A stretch of DNA of 13,534 nt from assembly GCA_013696235.1 (NCBI GenBank), contig JACCYY010000339.1:1-13534 (forward strand), given 5' to 3'. The first letter of the stretch is position 1. The number at the start of each line of letters is the position of its first letter. A model generated the notes under the pieces. The model ran no database searches, was not told the DNA's origin, and was given only the letters and a program-made list of their open reading frames with translations. Positions 1 to 6,711 of this stretch are shown here, in pieces. Source of the stretch: Sporichthyaceae bacterium (GTDB taxonomy: Bacteria; Actinomycetota; Actinomycetes; JACCYY01). A program made the translations under genes and the position numbers.

Positions 1-369
1 CCGCACGCCGAGCGCGGCGGCTGCCTCGGCGAACCGGACGACGCCGTAGAAGCCGTCGTGGTCGGTGAGGGCGATCGCCTCGAGCCCGAGCCTGGCCGCC
101 TCCTCCGCGAGCTCCTCCGGCTGGCTCGCGCCGTCGAGGAAGCTGAACGTGGAGTGCGCGTGCAGCTCGGCGTACGGGACCGTGCTCGCCGGCCCGGTTG
201 CCGGTGTGGACGGCGGACGGTAGGCGTCGCGGCGGCGCGACCAGGCCGGGCTGTCCCCACCGTCGGGGATCGGTAGGCCGTCGGGCGTCTCCGGCTTCGG
301 CGCCGGTCGCCGTCCGGACAGCTGTCGCTCCAGTTCGGACCACGGCATGTCCGGGTTGTTGAACCCCAT
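1..369 (-). CDS. dnaE2: Error-prone DNA polymerase III alpha subunit DnaE2, N-terminal 123 residues (partial)
   Basis: This is the polymerase of the SOS mutasome; with ImuA and ImuB it copies past DNA lesions. The reading frame is open to the left edge, so only residues 1-123 are visible. The opening (MGFNNPDMPWSELERQLSG) followed by a charged and proline-rich stretch is typical of actinobacterial DnaE2. The PHP domain starts at about residue 66 with YAELHAHSTFSFLDGAS (metal-ligand-type H70 and H72) and continues with LTDHDG at 101-106. The ATG at 369-367 is chosen because it matches the N-terminus I remember for mycobacterial DnaE2 and lies just after a LexA box. There is no usable Shine-Dalgarno site; the transcript may be leaderless. 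It lies 238 bp downstream of imuB in the same direction but has its own operator. The housekeeping DnaE1 lacks this N-terminal extension, so confusion is unlikely. Confidence 0.95.
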   Translation of the reverse strand, partial: MGFNNPDMPWSELERQLSGRRPAPKPETPDGLPIPDGGDSPAWSRRRDAYRPPSTPATGPASTVPYAELHAHSTFSFLDGASQPEELAEEAARLGLEAIALTDHDGFYGVVRFAEAAAALGVR

Positions 370-375
370 CCTGTC

Positions 376-405
376 ATCGAACACCAGTTCGAACGACCAG
401 GTCAA
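376..405 (-). promoter_or_regulatory. Probable dnaE2 promoter
   Basis: On the minus strand TTGACC (405-400) is followed after 18 bp by TTCGAT (381-376) and 6 nt later by the dnaE2 ATG. The -35 is good and the -10 is only fair (3 of 6 to TATAAT). The LexA box sits over the -10. The spacing would place the transcription start at or next to the ATG. Inferred from sequence only. Confidence 0.5.
377..392. promoter_or_regulatory. LexA operator (SOS box) of dnaE2
   Basis: TCGAACACCAGTTCGA matches the actinobacterial SOS-box consensus TCGAAC-N4-GTTCGA at all 12 defined positions. It ends 8 bp upstream of the dnaE2 ATG and overlaps the proposed -10 element, so bound LexA would block RNA polymerase. 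DNA damage should induce the gene through RecA-stimulated LexA cleavage. Confidence 0.93.
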
Positions 406-607
406 GACCGCAGCCGGCAGGTGGCGATCCGGTACCGAGGTGGACGGCGGCACCGAGGCCACGCTGGACGCACGGCTTGAGCTTCCCGTCCAGCGTCTGC
501 CGGATCGACTTCGCCTGGACGCTCGGCTCCCGCCCGGCGTAGTGCTGAGGGTTGCCCTGCGCGCTTCTTGACCGTCGAGTCCTGGGGTGAAGTCGCCCAG
601 ACCGGCA

Positions 608-2329
608 TCAGTCGTAGCTGGCTTCGAGGTGCCACTGGCCGGCCTCGAGCACGAGCAGGTGGGCGCACTGGTCTGCGGTGACGACCTGGACGCGGGCCTG
701 GCGCCGGTGCGAGCCGGGGTCCCACCAGCGGCTGTCGACCGGCCACGGCCCGGCCCAGGCGACGACGTCGACGGCAGGTCCATCCGCGAGCGCCAGCCGG
801 GCGGGGACTGACGTGGCGACGAACCGGCCGGTCACCTCGACCAGCGCGCCGTCGACGGTGAGGAGCTTCGCCGGGATCGGCGCAGGCGGGACCGTCGCCG
901 GGGACGGCACCGGCAGCCGACCCGGCCAGGGCAGCGTGTCGAGCGGGTCCGGTGCACGCGGCTCGCCCCAGGGAACTGCCCTGACCCGGCCAGCCACGTC
1001 TCGACCACCCGCGAGCACTGCGGTCGCCGCCGCGGTCGGACCGAGCAGGCCAAGGACCCGGTCGACCGCACGTCCGACCCGTTCCTGACCACCGTTGTCC
1101 TCGCCCCACAGACCGAGTTGGCGACCGATGCCGACCACCTCGACCGGGACGAGACGCAACAGCGACACCCCGGCCGTCGGCATCCCCGACGTTGGGTTCT
1201 GGCCCGGGGTGGCCCCGTGCCAAGAGGTCTGGTGATGGGTCACCCCGTGCTGAACGAGGCTTGGCGCGGATCCGCCCGAACCGTTGCCGGGTGTGCCGCC
1301 GACGGTGCCGGAGAGCCACCCGTCGAGCTGCCAGCGGACCCGCTCGGCGAGCGCGACCGCGGTGAAGCCGTCGTCGTGCCGCCAGACCCGGGCCAGCTCC
1401 TCCCCGTGCTCGGTCTGCGCCTCGACCCGTACACGGGTGACCGCGAGCGCCCGTCCGGCGAGCATGGCGGTCAGCCGGTCGGCCAGCGCCTTGGCGGCGA
1501 ACGTGGCGGCGTCGACCCGCTCGACCGGTGGGTCGAGCACGGTCTGCACAGCCAGGTCAGGCGGCGCCTCGCGACCGGCCGGTGGGCGCTCGGCGAGACC
1601 GCGCGCGAGGCGGTGCCGGCAACGACCCTCCGGGCCGAACCTGGCCAGCACCTCGTCGTCGGGCAGCGCTGCGAACCCGCCGAGCGTGGAGATGCCGAGC
1701 CGGACCAGCAGGTCGGCGAGGTCGGCGTCGCCGAGCGACTGGACCGGCAGCGGGGCGAGGAACGCCGCGGACTCCCCCGGCGGCACGACCTGGACCCGGT
1801 ACGCCGCCTGGATCGCGGCGAACGTGCCGTCGGCTATCCCGAACCTGCCTTCGTGCCCGACGCCTGCGACCACGCCGGCGAGGACGTCGACGAGTGCCTC
1901 CTCCCCACCGAAGTACCTCGTCGCGCCCTTGGCCGCCACCACGGCCAGCCCTGGCCGCAGCACCTCGATCCCGGGTGCGAGCTCTTCGACGGCGGCCACC
2001 ACCGGCTCGAACGCCCGGGCGTCCTGGGCCGGGTTCGCGGCGACGACGACGAGGTCCGGTACGCGTGACTGCGCTTCTCGACGGCGCTGCCCTCGGTAGA
2101 CCCCCTCGGCCCGAGCGGCCGCCGAGCAGGCAACCACCCGGTTGGCCGAGACGACGACAGCCGGTTCGACGGCGGAGATCCCGGCTGCCACCACCGACCA
2201 GTCCGGGCACCAGAGCGCCAGCGTCCGGACCACCCGCTCGGTGGCCGGGGCAGAAATTCCATGATCACCGCCAGGAGCGGTGGCGCGGGGACGGGATCGG
2301 AGCGAGCGAGGCGGAGCGTCGGTCGTCAT
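608..2329 (-). CDS. imuB: ImuB, Y-family polymerase-like mutasome scaffold protein
   Basis: ImuB is a Y-family polymerase homologue that lacks the catalytic acidic residues. It bridges DnaE2, ImuA and the sliding clamp during damage-induced mutagenesis. The 573-residue product shows the family start RTLALWCPDW at 35-44, RPGLAVVAAKGATRYFGGEE at 125-144, little-finger-like sequence around 297-340, and the clamp-binding motif QLGLW at 404-408. The C-terminus (WHLEASYD) is also typical. It is longer than the roughly 520-530 residues usual for actinobacterial ImuB. Much of the excess lies in a linker at about 341-384, which holds an in-frame dispersed repeat (peptide around 359-379). The ATG at 2329 lies 2 nt after the imuA stop (TGATCATG), so translational coupling is likely. 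A GTG near residue 33 is an alternative start. It is co-transcribed with imuA under LexA control. Confidence 0.93.
   Translation of the reverse strand: MTTDAPPRSLRSRPRATAPGGDHGISAPATERVVRTLALWCPDWSVVAAGISAVEPAVVVSANRVVACSAAARAEGVYRGQRRREAQSRVPDLVVVAANPAQDARAFEPVVAAVEELAPGIEVLRPGLAVVAAKGATRYFGGEEALVDVLAGVVAGVGHEGRFGIADGTFAAIQAAYRVQVVPPGESAAFLAPLPVQSLGDADLADLLVRLGISTLGGFAALPDDEVLARFGPEGRCRHRLARGLAERPPAGREAPPDLAVQTVLDPPVERVDAATFAAKALADRLTAMLAGRALAVTRVRVEAQTEHGEELARVWRHDDGFTAVALAERVRWQLDGWLSGTVGGTPGNGSGGSAPSLVQHGVTHHQTSWHGATPGQNPTSGMPTAGVSLLRLVPVEVVGIGRQLGLWGEDNGGQERVGRAVDRVLGLLGPTAAATAVLAGGRDVAGRVRAVPWGEPRAPDPLDTLPWPGRLPVPSPATVPPAPIPAKLLTVDGALVEVTGRFVATSVPARLALADGPAVDVVAWAGPWPVDSRWWDPGSHRRQARVQVVTADQCAHLLVLEAGQWHLEASYD
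1199..1252 (-). repeat. Two-hairpin dispersed repeat, copy A, in frame inside imuB
   Basis: Read on the minus strand, this 54-bp block aligns without gaps to copy B at 3277-3330. By hand count about 42 of 52 core positions are identical. It consists of two related palindromes joined by ACCTCTT. The half at 1201-1221 keeps GGCACGGGG near CCCCGGGCC, while the other half has decayed. In the imuB frame it encodes QHGVTHHQTSWHGATPGQ, against WHGVTPCRTSWCGATPCQ in copy B. It falls in the variable linker before the clamp-binding motif, so the reading frame survives. Confidence 0.8.
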
Positions 2330-2331
2330 GA

Positions 2332-3186
2332 TCAGCCGACCAGCCGTGATGGCACCGATGCCGACCCACCGACGCCGTCCGGCGCTCCGGCGGTCTTCAC
2401 GAGGGCCGAAACGCCATCACCTCCACGGGCGACCACCAGACGTTCATGATCGACAAGCAGGTGGGGGTCATAGGCGGCCACCCGGCCGTCGGGGCCGGGC
2501 AGCCAGAGCCGCACCCGCCGCGGCCGGACTGCCGCCCCGCGCCCGACCGCGGTGACCTCGACCTCGCGAGCGGTGAGGTGTCCGTGCCCGGCGCCGAGTC
2601 CGTGCCAGCGTTGCGCGGTCACGGTGAGACCGAGCGACGCGCCTTCCCACGGTGACGTGGCAACGAGGACGGCGCCGCGCTCGCGAGCCCGGGCGGTGAG
2701 CCGCCGGATCGCGTGCTGCGCTCGAGTCGCCCGGTCACCTCGACGCGGTGGCCCGATCGATGTGCCGGCTGACGTGCCGTCGTCGGTCCAGGGATGCACG
2801 ACCACGATGTCGAAGCCGTCCAGCAGCGCCGCGACCACCTCTGGCCAGCGCTCACCTGGTCTCGGCACCCGGACGAAGCGGTCCAGGACGACACCTGCCT
2901 CGGCCGCAGCAGCGATCCCGAGCCCCGCTGTTCCGACCTCGGCGCACCAGGCACCGGCGCTGGACGCTTCGGCGATCAGCGCCAGCACGAGAGAGCCCGA
3001 ACCGGTCACGGTGACCACCGAGCCGCGTTCGAGCGCCCCGCCCGGCAGCAGCCCGGCCAGCGCCGGTGCCACCGGTACCCAGGTGGCATCGGCGGAGCCG
3101 CCGACAGGCGGGGCGAACCCCCGACTGACCCCATGGCCGCCGCCAGCCCCGACCAGATCGGCGAGCAGCGCGGTGGACGGGGTCAT
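2332..3186 (-). CDS. imuA: ImuA (ImuA'), RecA-fold mutasome accessory protein
   Basis: ImuA-type proteins are RecA-fold partners of ImuB and DnaE2 needed for SOS mutagenesis. The 284-residue product has the RecA-like core starting at about residue 48 (LPGGALERGSVVTVTGSGSL, then ALIAEASSAGAWCAEVG). A Walker-B-like strand follows (GFDIVVVHPW), and later a stretch with VLVATSPWEGASLGLTVTAQRW. The Walker A position reads TGSGSLVLAL without the usual GKT, as expected for this degenerate ATPase family. The ATG at 3186-3184 lies 5 nt after a -10-like hexamer. The stop at 2334-2332 is 2 nt before the imuB ATG, which fixes a two-gene operon. The assignment relies on order (imuA-imuB-dnaE2), the fold signature and the SOS operator together. 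Confidence 0.9.
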   Translation of the reverse strand: MTPSTALLADLVGAGGGHGVSRGFAPPVGGSADATWVPVAPALAGLLPGGALERGSVVTVTGSGSLVLALIAEASSAGAWCAEVGTAGLGIAAAAEAGVVLDRFVRVPRPGERWPEVVAALLDGFDIVVVHPWTDDGTSAGTSIGPPRRGDRATRAQHAIRRLTARARERGAVLVATSPWEGASLGLTVTAQRWHGLGAGHGHLTAREVEVTAVGRGAAVRPRRVRLWLPGPDGRVAAYDPHLLVDHERLVVARGGDGVSALVKTAGAPDGVGGSASVPSRLVG

Positions 3187-3191
3187 CCCCC

Positions 3192-3220
3192 ATGTTCGAA
3201 CACATGTTCGAACATGTCAA
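3192..3220 (-). promoter_or_regulatory. imuA-imuB promoter
   Basis: On the minus strand a perfect -35 TTGACA (3220-3215) is followed after exactly 17 bp by GAACAT (3197-3192, 3 of 6 to TATAAT). Five G residues then precede the imuA ATG. The LexA box fills the spacer. The start site is predicted at or next to the ATG, giving an essentially leaderless mRNA, although GGGGG could also contribute to ribosome binding. Confidence 0.75.
3196..3211. promoter_or_regulatory. LexA operator (SOS box) of imuA-imuB
   Basis: TCGAACACATGTTCGA is a perfect match to TCGAAC-N4-GTTCGA. It lies between the -35 and -10 elements. The site is embedded in a perfect 12-bp tandem repeat CATGTTCGAACA (3191-3202 and 3203-3214), so each unit also contains the 10-bp palindrome TGTTCGAACA. 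Confidence 0.95.
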
Positions 3221-3276
3221 CGCTGCCCTCGACGCCGAGCCGACGGGAGGTCGGTTGGTCCGCGCCAATCCCCTCC

Positions 3277-3330
3277 TGGCACGGGGTCACCCCGTGCCGG
3301 ACCTCTTGGTGCGGAGCCACCCCGTGCCAG
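3277..3330 (+). repeat. Two-hairpin dispersed repeat, copy B, between rnj and the imuA promoter
   Basis: The first half (3278-3298) is a perfect inverted repeat, GGCACGGGGT and ACCCCGTGCC around a single C. The second half (3308-3328) is a related imperfect palindrome ending CACCCCGTGCC. The halves are joined by GGACCTCTT. It starts 3 bp beyond the rnj stop codon when read along the minus strand. It may terminate or protect the rnj transcript, although no U-tract is visible. Its partner, copy A, lies inside imuB. Confidence 0.8.
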
Positions 3331-3333
3331 GTC

Positions 3334-5022
3334 TCAGACCTCGACGACGACCGGGATAATCATGGGGCGGCGACGGAACTCCTCGTTCACCCAGCGGCCG
3401 ATCGTTCGTCGGATGACCTGCTGCAGCTGGTAGGGATCGCGGTTCCCGCCGGTGATCGCCTGCTCGAGCGCCTCCTCGACCCGCGGCAGGACGGCGTCGA
3501 ACACCGAGTCGTCCTCGGTGAAGCCCCGAGCGTGGATCGACGGCGGGGCGGAAAGCTTTCCCGTCACCGAGTCCACGACCACCGTGATCGCGATGAAACC
3601 TTCGTCGCCGAGGATCCGGCGGTCCTTGAGCGACGCCTCGGTGACGCCTCCGACGGTCGAACCGTCGACGTAGACGTAGCCGCACGCCACCTGGCCGACG
3701 ATGCTCGCCACTCCGTCGACGAGGTCGACCACCGTGCCGTTGTCGGCGAGCACCACCCGCGCCTCCGGGATGCCGGTGGAGATCGCGAGGTCGGCGTTCG
3801 CGCGGAGGTGGCGCACCTCGCCGTGCACGGGCATGACATTCCGTGGTTGGACGATGTTGTAGGTGAAGAGCAGCTCGCCGGCCGAGGCATGCCCGGAGAC
3901 GTGCACCATGGCGTTTCCGCGGTGCACGACCCGGGCACCCCACCTGGTCAGACCGTTGATCACCCGGAACACGGCGTTCTCGTTGCCGGGGATCAACGAG
4001 GACGCGAGCACGACGGTGTCACCCGGGATGATGGTGATCGACTGGTGGTCGCGGTTTGCGATGCGCGAGAGCGCCGACAGCGGCTCGCCCTGCGATCCGG
4101 TCGAGAGCAGAACGAGCTCGTACGGCTCGTACGAGTCGAGCTCCCGGCCGTCGACCAGGAGGCCCGGGCTCACCCGGAGGTAACCGAGGTCAGCGGCGAT
4201 GCCCATGTTCCTGATCATGGAGCGGCCCACGAACGCGACCTTGCGACCGTGCCTCTCGGCGGCGTCGAGCACCTGCTGCACCCGATGCACGTGCGACGCG
4301 AAGCAGGCGACGATCACCCGCTGCTGTGCCTCGGCGAGCACCCGGTCGAGCACCGGGGCGATGGCGCGCTCGGCGGTGGTGAAGCCGGGCACCTCGGCGT
4401 TCGTCGAGTCGACCAGGAAGAGGTCGACGCCCTCCTGACCGAGCCGCGCGAACGCCCGCAGGTCGGTGATGCGACCGTCGAGGGGCAGCTGGTCCATCTT
4501 GTAGTCGCCGGTGTGGAGCACCATCCCGGCGGAGGTCCGGACGGCGACGGCAAGGGCGTCCGGGATCGAGTGGTTCACGGCGACGAACTCGCAGATGAAG
4601 GGGCCGAGCCGCTCGACCTGACCCTCCCGCACGGCCAGGGTGTACGGCTCGATGCGGTGCTCGCGAAGCTTCGCCTCGATCAGCGCGAGCGTGAGCGTCG
4701 ACCCCACGAGAGGCAGACCCGGTCGCTCGCGCAGCAGGTACGGGACACCGCCGATGTGGTCCTCGTGCCCGTGGGTCAGGACGACGGCTTCGATGTCGTC
4801 GATCCGGTCAGCGATGATCGAGAAGTCCGGCAGCACGAGGTCGACACCCGGCTGGTGGTCCTCGGGGAACAGCACTCCGCAGTCGATGATCAGGAGACGT
4901 CCGGCGTGCTCGAGGACAGTCATGTTGCGCCCGATCTCGCCCAGGCCGCCGAGCGCGACGACCCGGAGCGCGTTCTCCGCCAGCTCGGGCGGTGGGCGCA
5001 GGTCCAGGTTCGACGGGGTCAT
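3334..5022 (-). CDS. rnj: Ribonuclease J
   Basis: RNase J is a metallo-beta-lactamase/beta-CASP ribonuclease with 5'-3' exonuclease and endonuclease activity in mRNA decay and rRNA processing. The product has 562 residues, the usual actinobacterial length. It opens with LRVVALGGLGEIGRNMTVLE and carries the zinc-binding motif HGHEDH at 84-89. Further family blocks are NHSIPDALAVAVRT, HTGDYKMDQLPLDGR, GNAMVHVSGHASAGELL, MPVHGE and the C-terminal PMIIPVVVEV. The ATG at 5022 is chosen by family length and the MTPSNLDL start. A longer frame up to 5178 runs over the dapA end and is rejected. The Shine-Dalgarno site is weak. It sits 52 bp after dapA, a common actinobacterial pairing, so the two are probably one transcript. 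Copy B of the dispersed repeat lies directly after the stop. Confidence 0.96.
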   Translation of the reverse strand: MTPSNLDLRPPPELAENALRVVALGGLGEIGRNMTVLEHAGRLLIIDCGVLFPEDHQPGVDLVLPDFSIIADRIDDIEAVVLTHGHEDHIGGVPYLLRERPGLPLVGSTLTLALIEAKLREHRIEPYTLAVREGQVERLGPFICEFVAVNHSIPDALAVAVRTSAGMVLHTGDYKMDQLPLDGRITDLRAFARLGQEGVDLFLVDSTNAEVPGFTTAERAIAPVLDRVLAEAQQRVIVACFASHVHRVQQVLDAAERHGRKVAFVGRSMIRNMGIAADLGYLRVSPGLLVDGRELDSYEPYELVLLSTGSQGEPLSALSRIANRDHQSITIIPGDTVVLASSLIPGNENAVFRVINGLTRWGARVVHRGNAMVHVSGHASAGELLFTYNIVQPRNVMPVHGEVRHLRANADLAISTGIPEARVVLADNGTVVDLVDGVASIVGQVACGYVYVDGSTVGGVTEASLKDRRILGDEGFIAITVVVDSVTGKLSAPPSIHARGFTEDDSVFDAVLPRVEEALEQAITGGNRDPYQLQQVIRRTIGRWVNEEFRRRPMIIPVVVEV

Positions 5023-5074
5023 CTGGCCGCTCGCCGACGCGAACCGTGCGGGCGGGGCGGCTGGTGCCTCGCTC

Positions 5075-5998
5075 TCACGCAGCGAGTCCCGCCGCGGCGA
5101 GGTCTCCCCGCAGGACCTCGACCTCGTCGTCGGTGGCAGCGACGAGCGGCAGTCGCATCCGGCGGTTCCGCAGCACACCGGTGAGCTCGAGCGCGGCCTT
5201 GGCCATGATCGCCCCCTGGGTCCGGGTCATGATCGCGCGCACCGCCGGGACGAGTGCCCGGTCGATCGCGCGGGCTCGGTCAAGATCGCCAGCGCCGACC
5301 GCAGAGATCATCTCGGCGTACTGCGGGCCAGCGACATGACCGACGACGCTCACGGTGCCCACGGCACCCATCGCCAGCAGCGCGAGCGTCATCTCGTCGG
5401 CCCCGGAGTAGTAAGCGAGGTCGGTTGCCGCGAGCACCTGCGTGGTGCCGAACATGTCGTACTTCGCATCCTTGACCGCAACGATCCGCGGGTGCTCGGC
5501 CAGCGCGATCAGTGTCTCAGTCGCGATCGGCGTACCGGTCCGACCGGGGATGTCATAGAGCAGGAGGTCGAGATCGGTCGTGTCGGCAACGGCCCGGAAG
5601 TGAGCGAGGAGCCCTGACTGCGGAGGCTTGTTGTAGTACGGGGTGACGACGAGCAGACCACTCGCGCCTGCCTTCTCAGCCGCCCGCGCCGACTCCATCG
5701 TGTGCTCGGTGTCGAAGGTGCCCACACCTGCGACCACGTGCGCCCGGTCGCCGACGGCCTCGACGACGGCTCGGAGCAGCGCATCCTTCTCCGCGTCGGT
5801 CGTCGTCGGCGACTCACCCGTGGTGCCGCTGATGACCAGGCCGTCGTGGCCGTTGTCGACGAGGTGCGCAGCCACCTCTTGCGCGGCCGCCAGGTCGAGC
5901 GCACCGTCGTCGGAGAACGGGGTGACCATCGCGGTGAGCATGCGACCGAACGGTGTGGGGCGGCCGGCCGATCCCTCGGTGGCGCTGGCGTCAGGCAT
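5075..5998 (-). CDS. dapA: 4-hydroxy-tetrahydrodipicolinate synthase
   Basis: DapA condenses pyruvate with aspartate semialdehyde, the first committed step toward diaminopimelate and lysine. The 307-residue product has the TIM-barrel family motifs: GTTGES at 58-63 (T59, T60), TPYYNKPPQ at 119-127 with catalytic Y122, YDIPGRTG at 148-155 (R153), and the Schiff-base lysine K176 in VAVKDAKYD. The ATG at 5998 gives a normal N-terminus; M20 is an alternative. TAGCGT on the minus strand (6010-6005) stands 6 nt before this ATG and fits a TANNNT -10 element, so transcription may be leaderless. No convincing -35 is visible. It is followed 52 bp later by rnj. Upstream lies the dfrA 3' end, where streptomycetes commonly have thyX. 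Confidence 0.96.
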   Translation of the reverse strand: MPDASATEGSAGRPTPFGRMLTAMVTPFSDDGALDLAAAQEVAAHLVDNGHDGLVISGTTGESPTTTDAEKDALLRAVVEAVGDRAHVVAGVGTFDTEHTMESARAAEKAGASGLLVVTPYYNKPPQSGLLAHFRAVADTTDLDLLLYDIPGRTGTPIATETLIALAEHPRIVAVKDAKYDMFGTTQVLAATDLAYYSGADEMTLALLAMGAVGTVSVVGHVAGPQYAEMISAVGAGDLDRARAIDRALVPAVRAIMTRTQGAIMAKAALELTGVLRNRRMRLPLVAATDDEVEVLRGDLAAAGLAA

Positions 5999-6243
5999 GC
6001 CCTGACGCTACCGGTCGAGGCCGTGATCTGCCTGTGCCGAGTCCGTTGCCGTGACGAGCGCCGCCGCTGTCGGCTCGGGGTACTGACAACGACGGCGCTC
6101 GCAGCCGAAGTCTGCTGCCCGATGATCCGGCTCTGCAACTCTCCGGAGATGTTCAGGTGATCTTGGGCAGAACCGATCACCAGTGGTCACAGGACCTCAC
6201 GCTGGGTCCCCGATCAGGCGGTTCTCTCGACTTCACGCCGGGT
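5999..6243. other. Intergenic region between dfrA end and dapA start
   Basis: No convincing gene is seen in these 245 bp. It should hold the dapA promoter; the only good element is TAGCGT (minus strand, 6010-6005), 6 nt before the dapA ATG. An inverted repeat GGTGATC at 6156-6162 and GATCACC at 6175-6181, with a 12-nt loop, lies about 63 bp after the dfrA stop. It could be a weak terminator or an operator; there is no U-rich tail. Confidence 0.4.
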
Positions 6244-6711
6244 TCAGGCGCGGTCGTAGGTCACGACCTCGAAGCCCGTGTGCCGCACCCGGCCGACCTC
6301 GCGCCACGCCGACCAGTCGACCTTCGGGAAGAACCGATCCCCGGTCGGTTCCTGCTCCACGTGGGACACCACCATCCGATCGACGTACGGCATTGCCCCG
6401 GCGTAGATCTCGGCACCGCCGAGGACGAACACCTCGTCGTCGATCTGCCGCGCGGTCTCGAGCGCCTGCTCGACGCTGGAGGCGGTGCGCACCCCCTCGA
6501 CCGCCCAGTCCGGCTGGCGCGTGACCACAACGGTCGTGCGCCCGGGCAGCGGCCGGCCGATCGAGTCGTACGTACGACGGCCCATGACGAGGACGTGCCC
6601 CATCGTGAGCTGCTTCACGCGCGGGAGGTCGCCGGGCAGCCGCCACGGCAGCCCGCCGTCGTGTCCGATCACCCCGTTCGCGGCGACGGCCGCGACCAGC
6701 GTGACCGTCAT
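6244..6711 (-). CDS. dfrA: Dihydrofolate reductase
   Basis: This enzyme reduces dihydrofolate to tetrahydrofolate with NADPH. It regenerates the cofactor oxidised by the thymidylate synthase encoded just upstream. The 155-residue protein has the usual bacterial length. Visible motifs are the N-terminal strand [25 protein letters not shown] with the substrate-binding acidic residue D28, the NADPH-binding [16 protein letters not shown], and VLGGAEIY. The ATG at 6711-6709 overlaps the thyA stop in an ATGA arrangement, which fixes the start and implies translational coupling. The symbol folA would be equally valid. Nothing suggests the mobile trimethoprim-resistance dfr variants; this looks like the chromosomal housekeeping gene. 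Confidence 0.96.
   Translation of the reverse strand: MTVTLVAAVAANGVIGHDGGLPWRLPGDLPRVKQLTMGHVLVMGRRTYDSIGRPLPGRTTVVVTRQPDWAVEGVRTASSVEQALETARQIDDEVFVLGGAEIYAGAMPYVDRMVVSHVEQEPTGDRFFPKVDWSAWREVGRVRHTGFEVVTYDRA

Larger units (their letters stand above)
374..608 (-). pseudogene. Possible frameshifted small coding remnant between imuB and dnaE2
   Basis: I do not recognise this as a known family. An ATG at 608-606 overlaps the imuB stop (TGATG) and opens a frame reading MPVWATSPQDSTVKKRAG. From about position 556 the G/C-rich third positions switch to another frame, which reads GNPQHYAGREPSVQAKSIRQ and then TLDGKLKPCVQRG, and ends at a TGA at 376-374 just before dnaE2. One extra G in the AGGGC tract near 554-558 would explain the break. 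Uninterrupted, the first frame would give a 68-residue peptide ending at 402. The balanced composition and codon bias of the second half suggest a decayed gene, and it also contains the dnaE2 promoter. It could instead be non-coding sequence with chance codon bias. Confidence 0.3.

Noticed and set aside
4114..4145. Inverted and direct repeats of GAGCTCGTACG type
   Set aside because: Inside rnj, where repeated Glu, Leu, Ser, Tyr and Pro codons (ELDSYEPYEL) generate them.
5023..5178. Upstream extension of the rnj frame
   Set aside because: It overlaps the dapA 3' end, and family length and sequence fit the ATG at 5022.
2794..5184. 796-codon open frame on the plus strand across imuA, rnj and dapA
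   Set aside because: It is antisense to three well-identified genes, has an unnatural Asp/His/Arg-rich composition, and is a by-product of high GC.
6563..6576. Palindrome GTCGTACGTACGAC
   Set aside because: It lies within dfrA coding for RRTYDS and is explained by codon choice.
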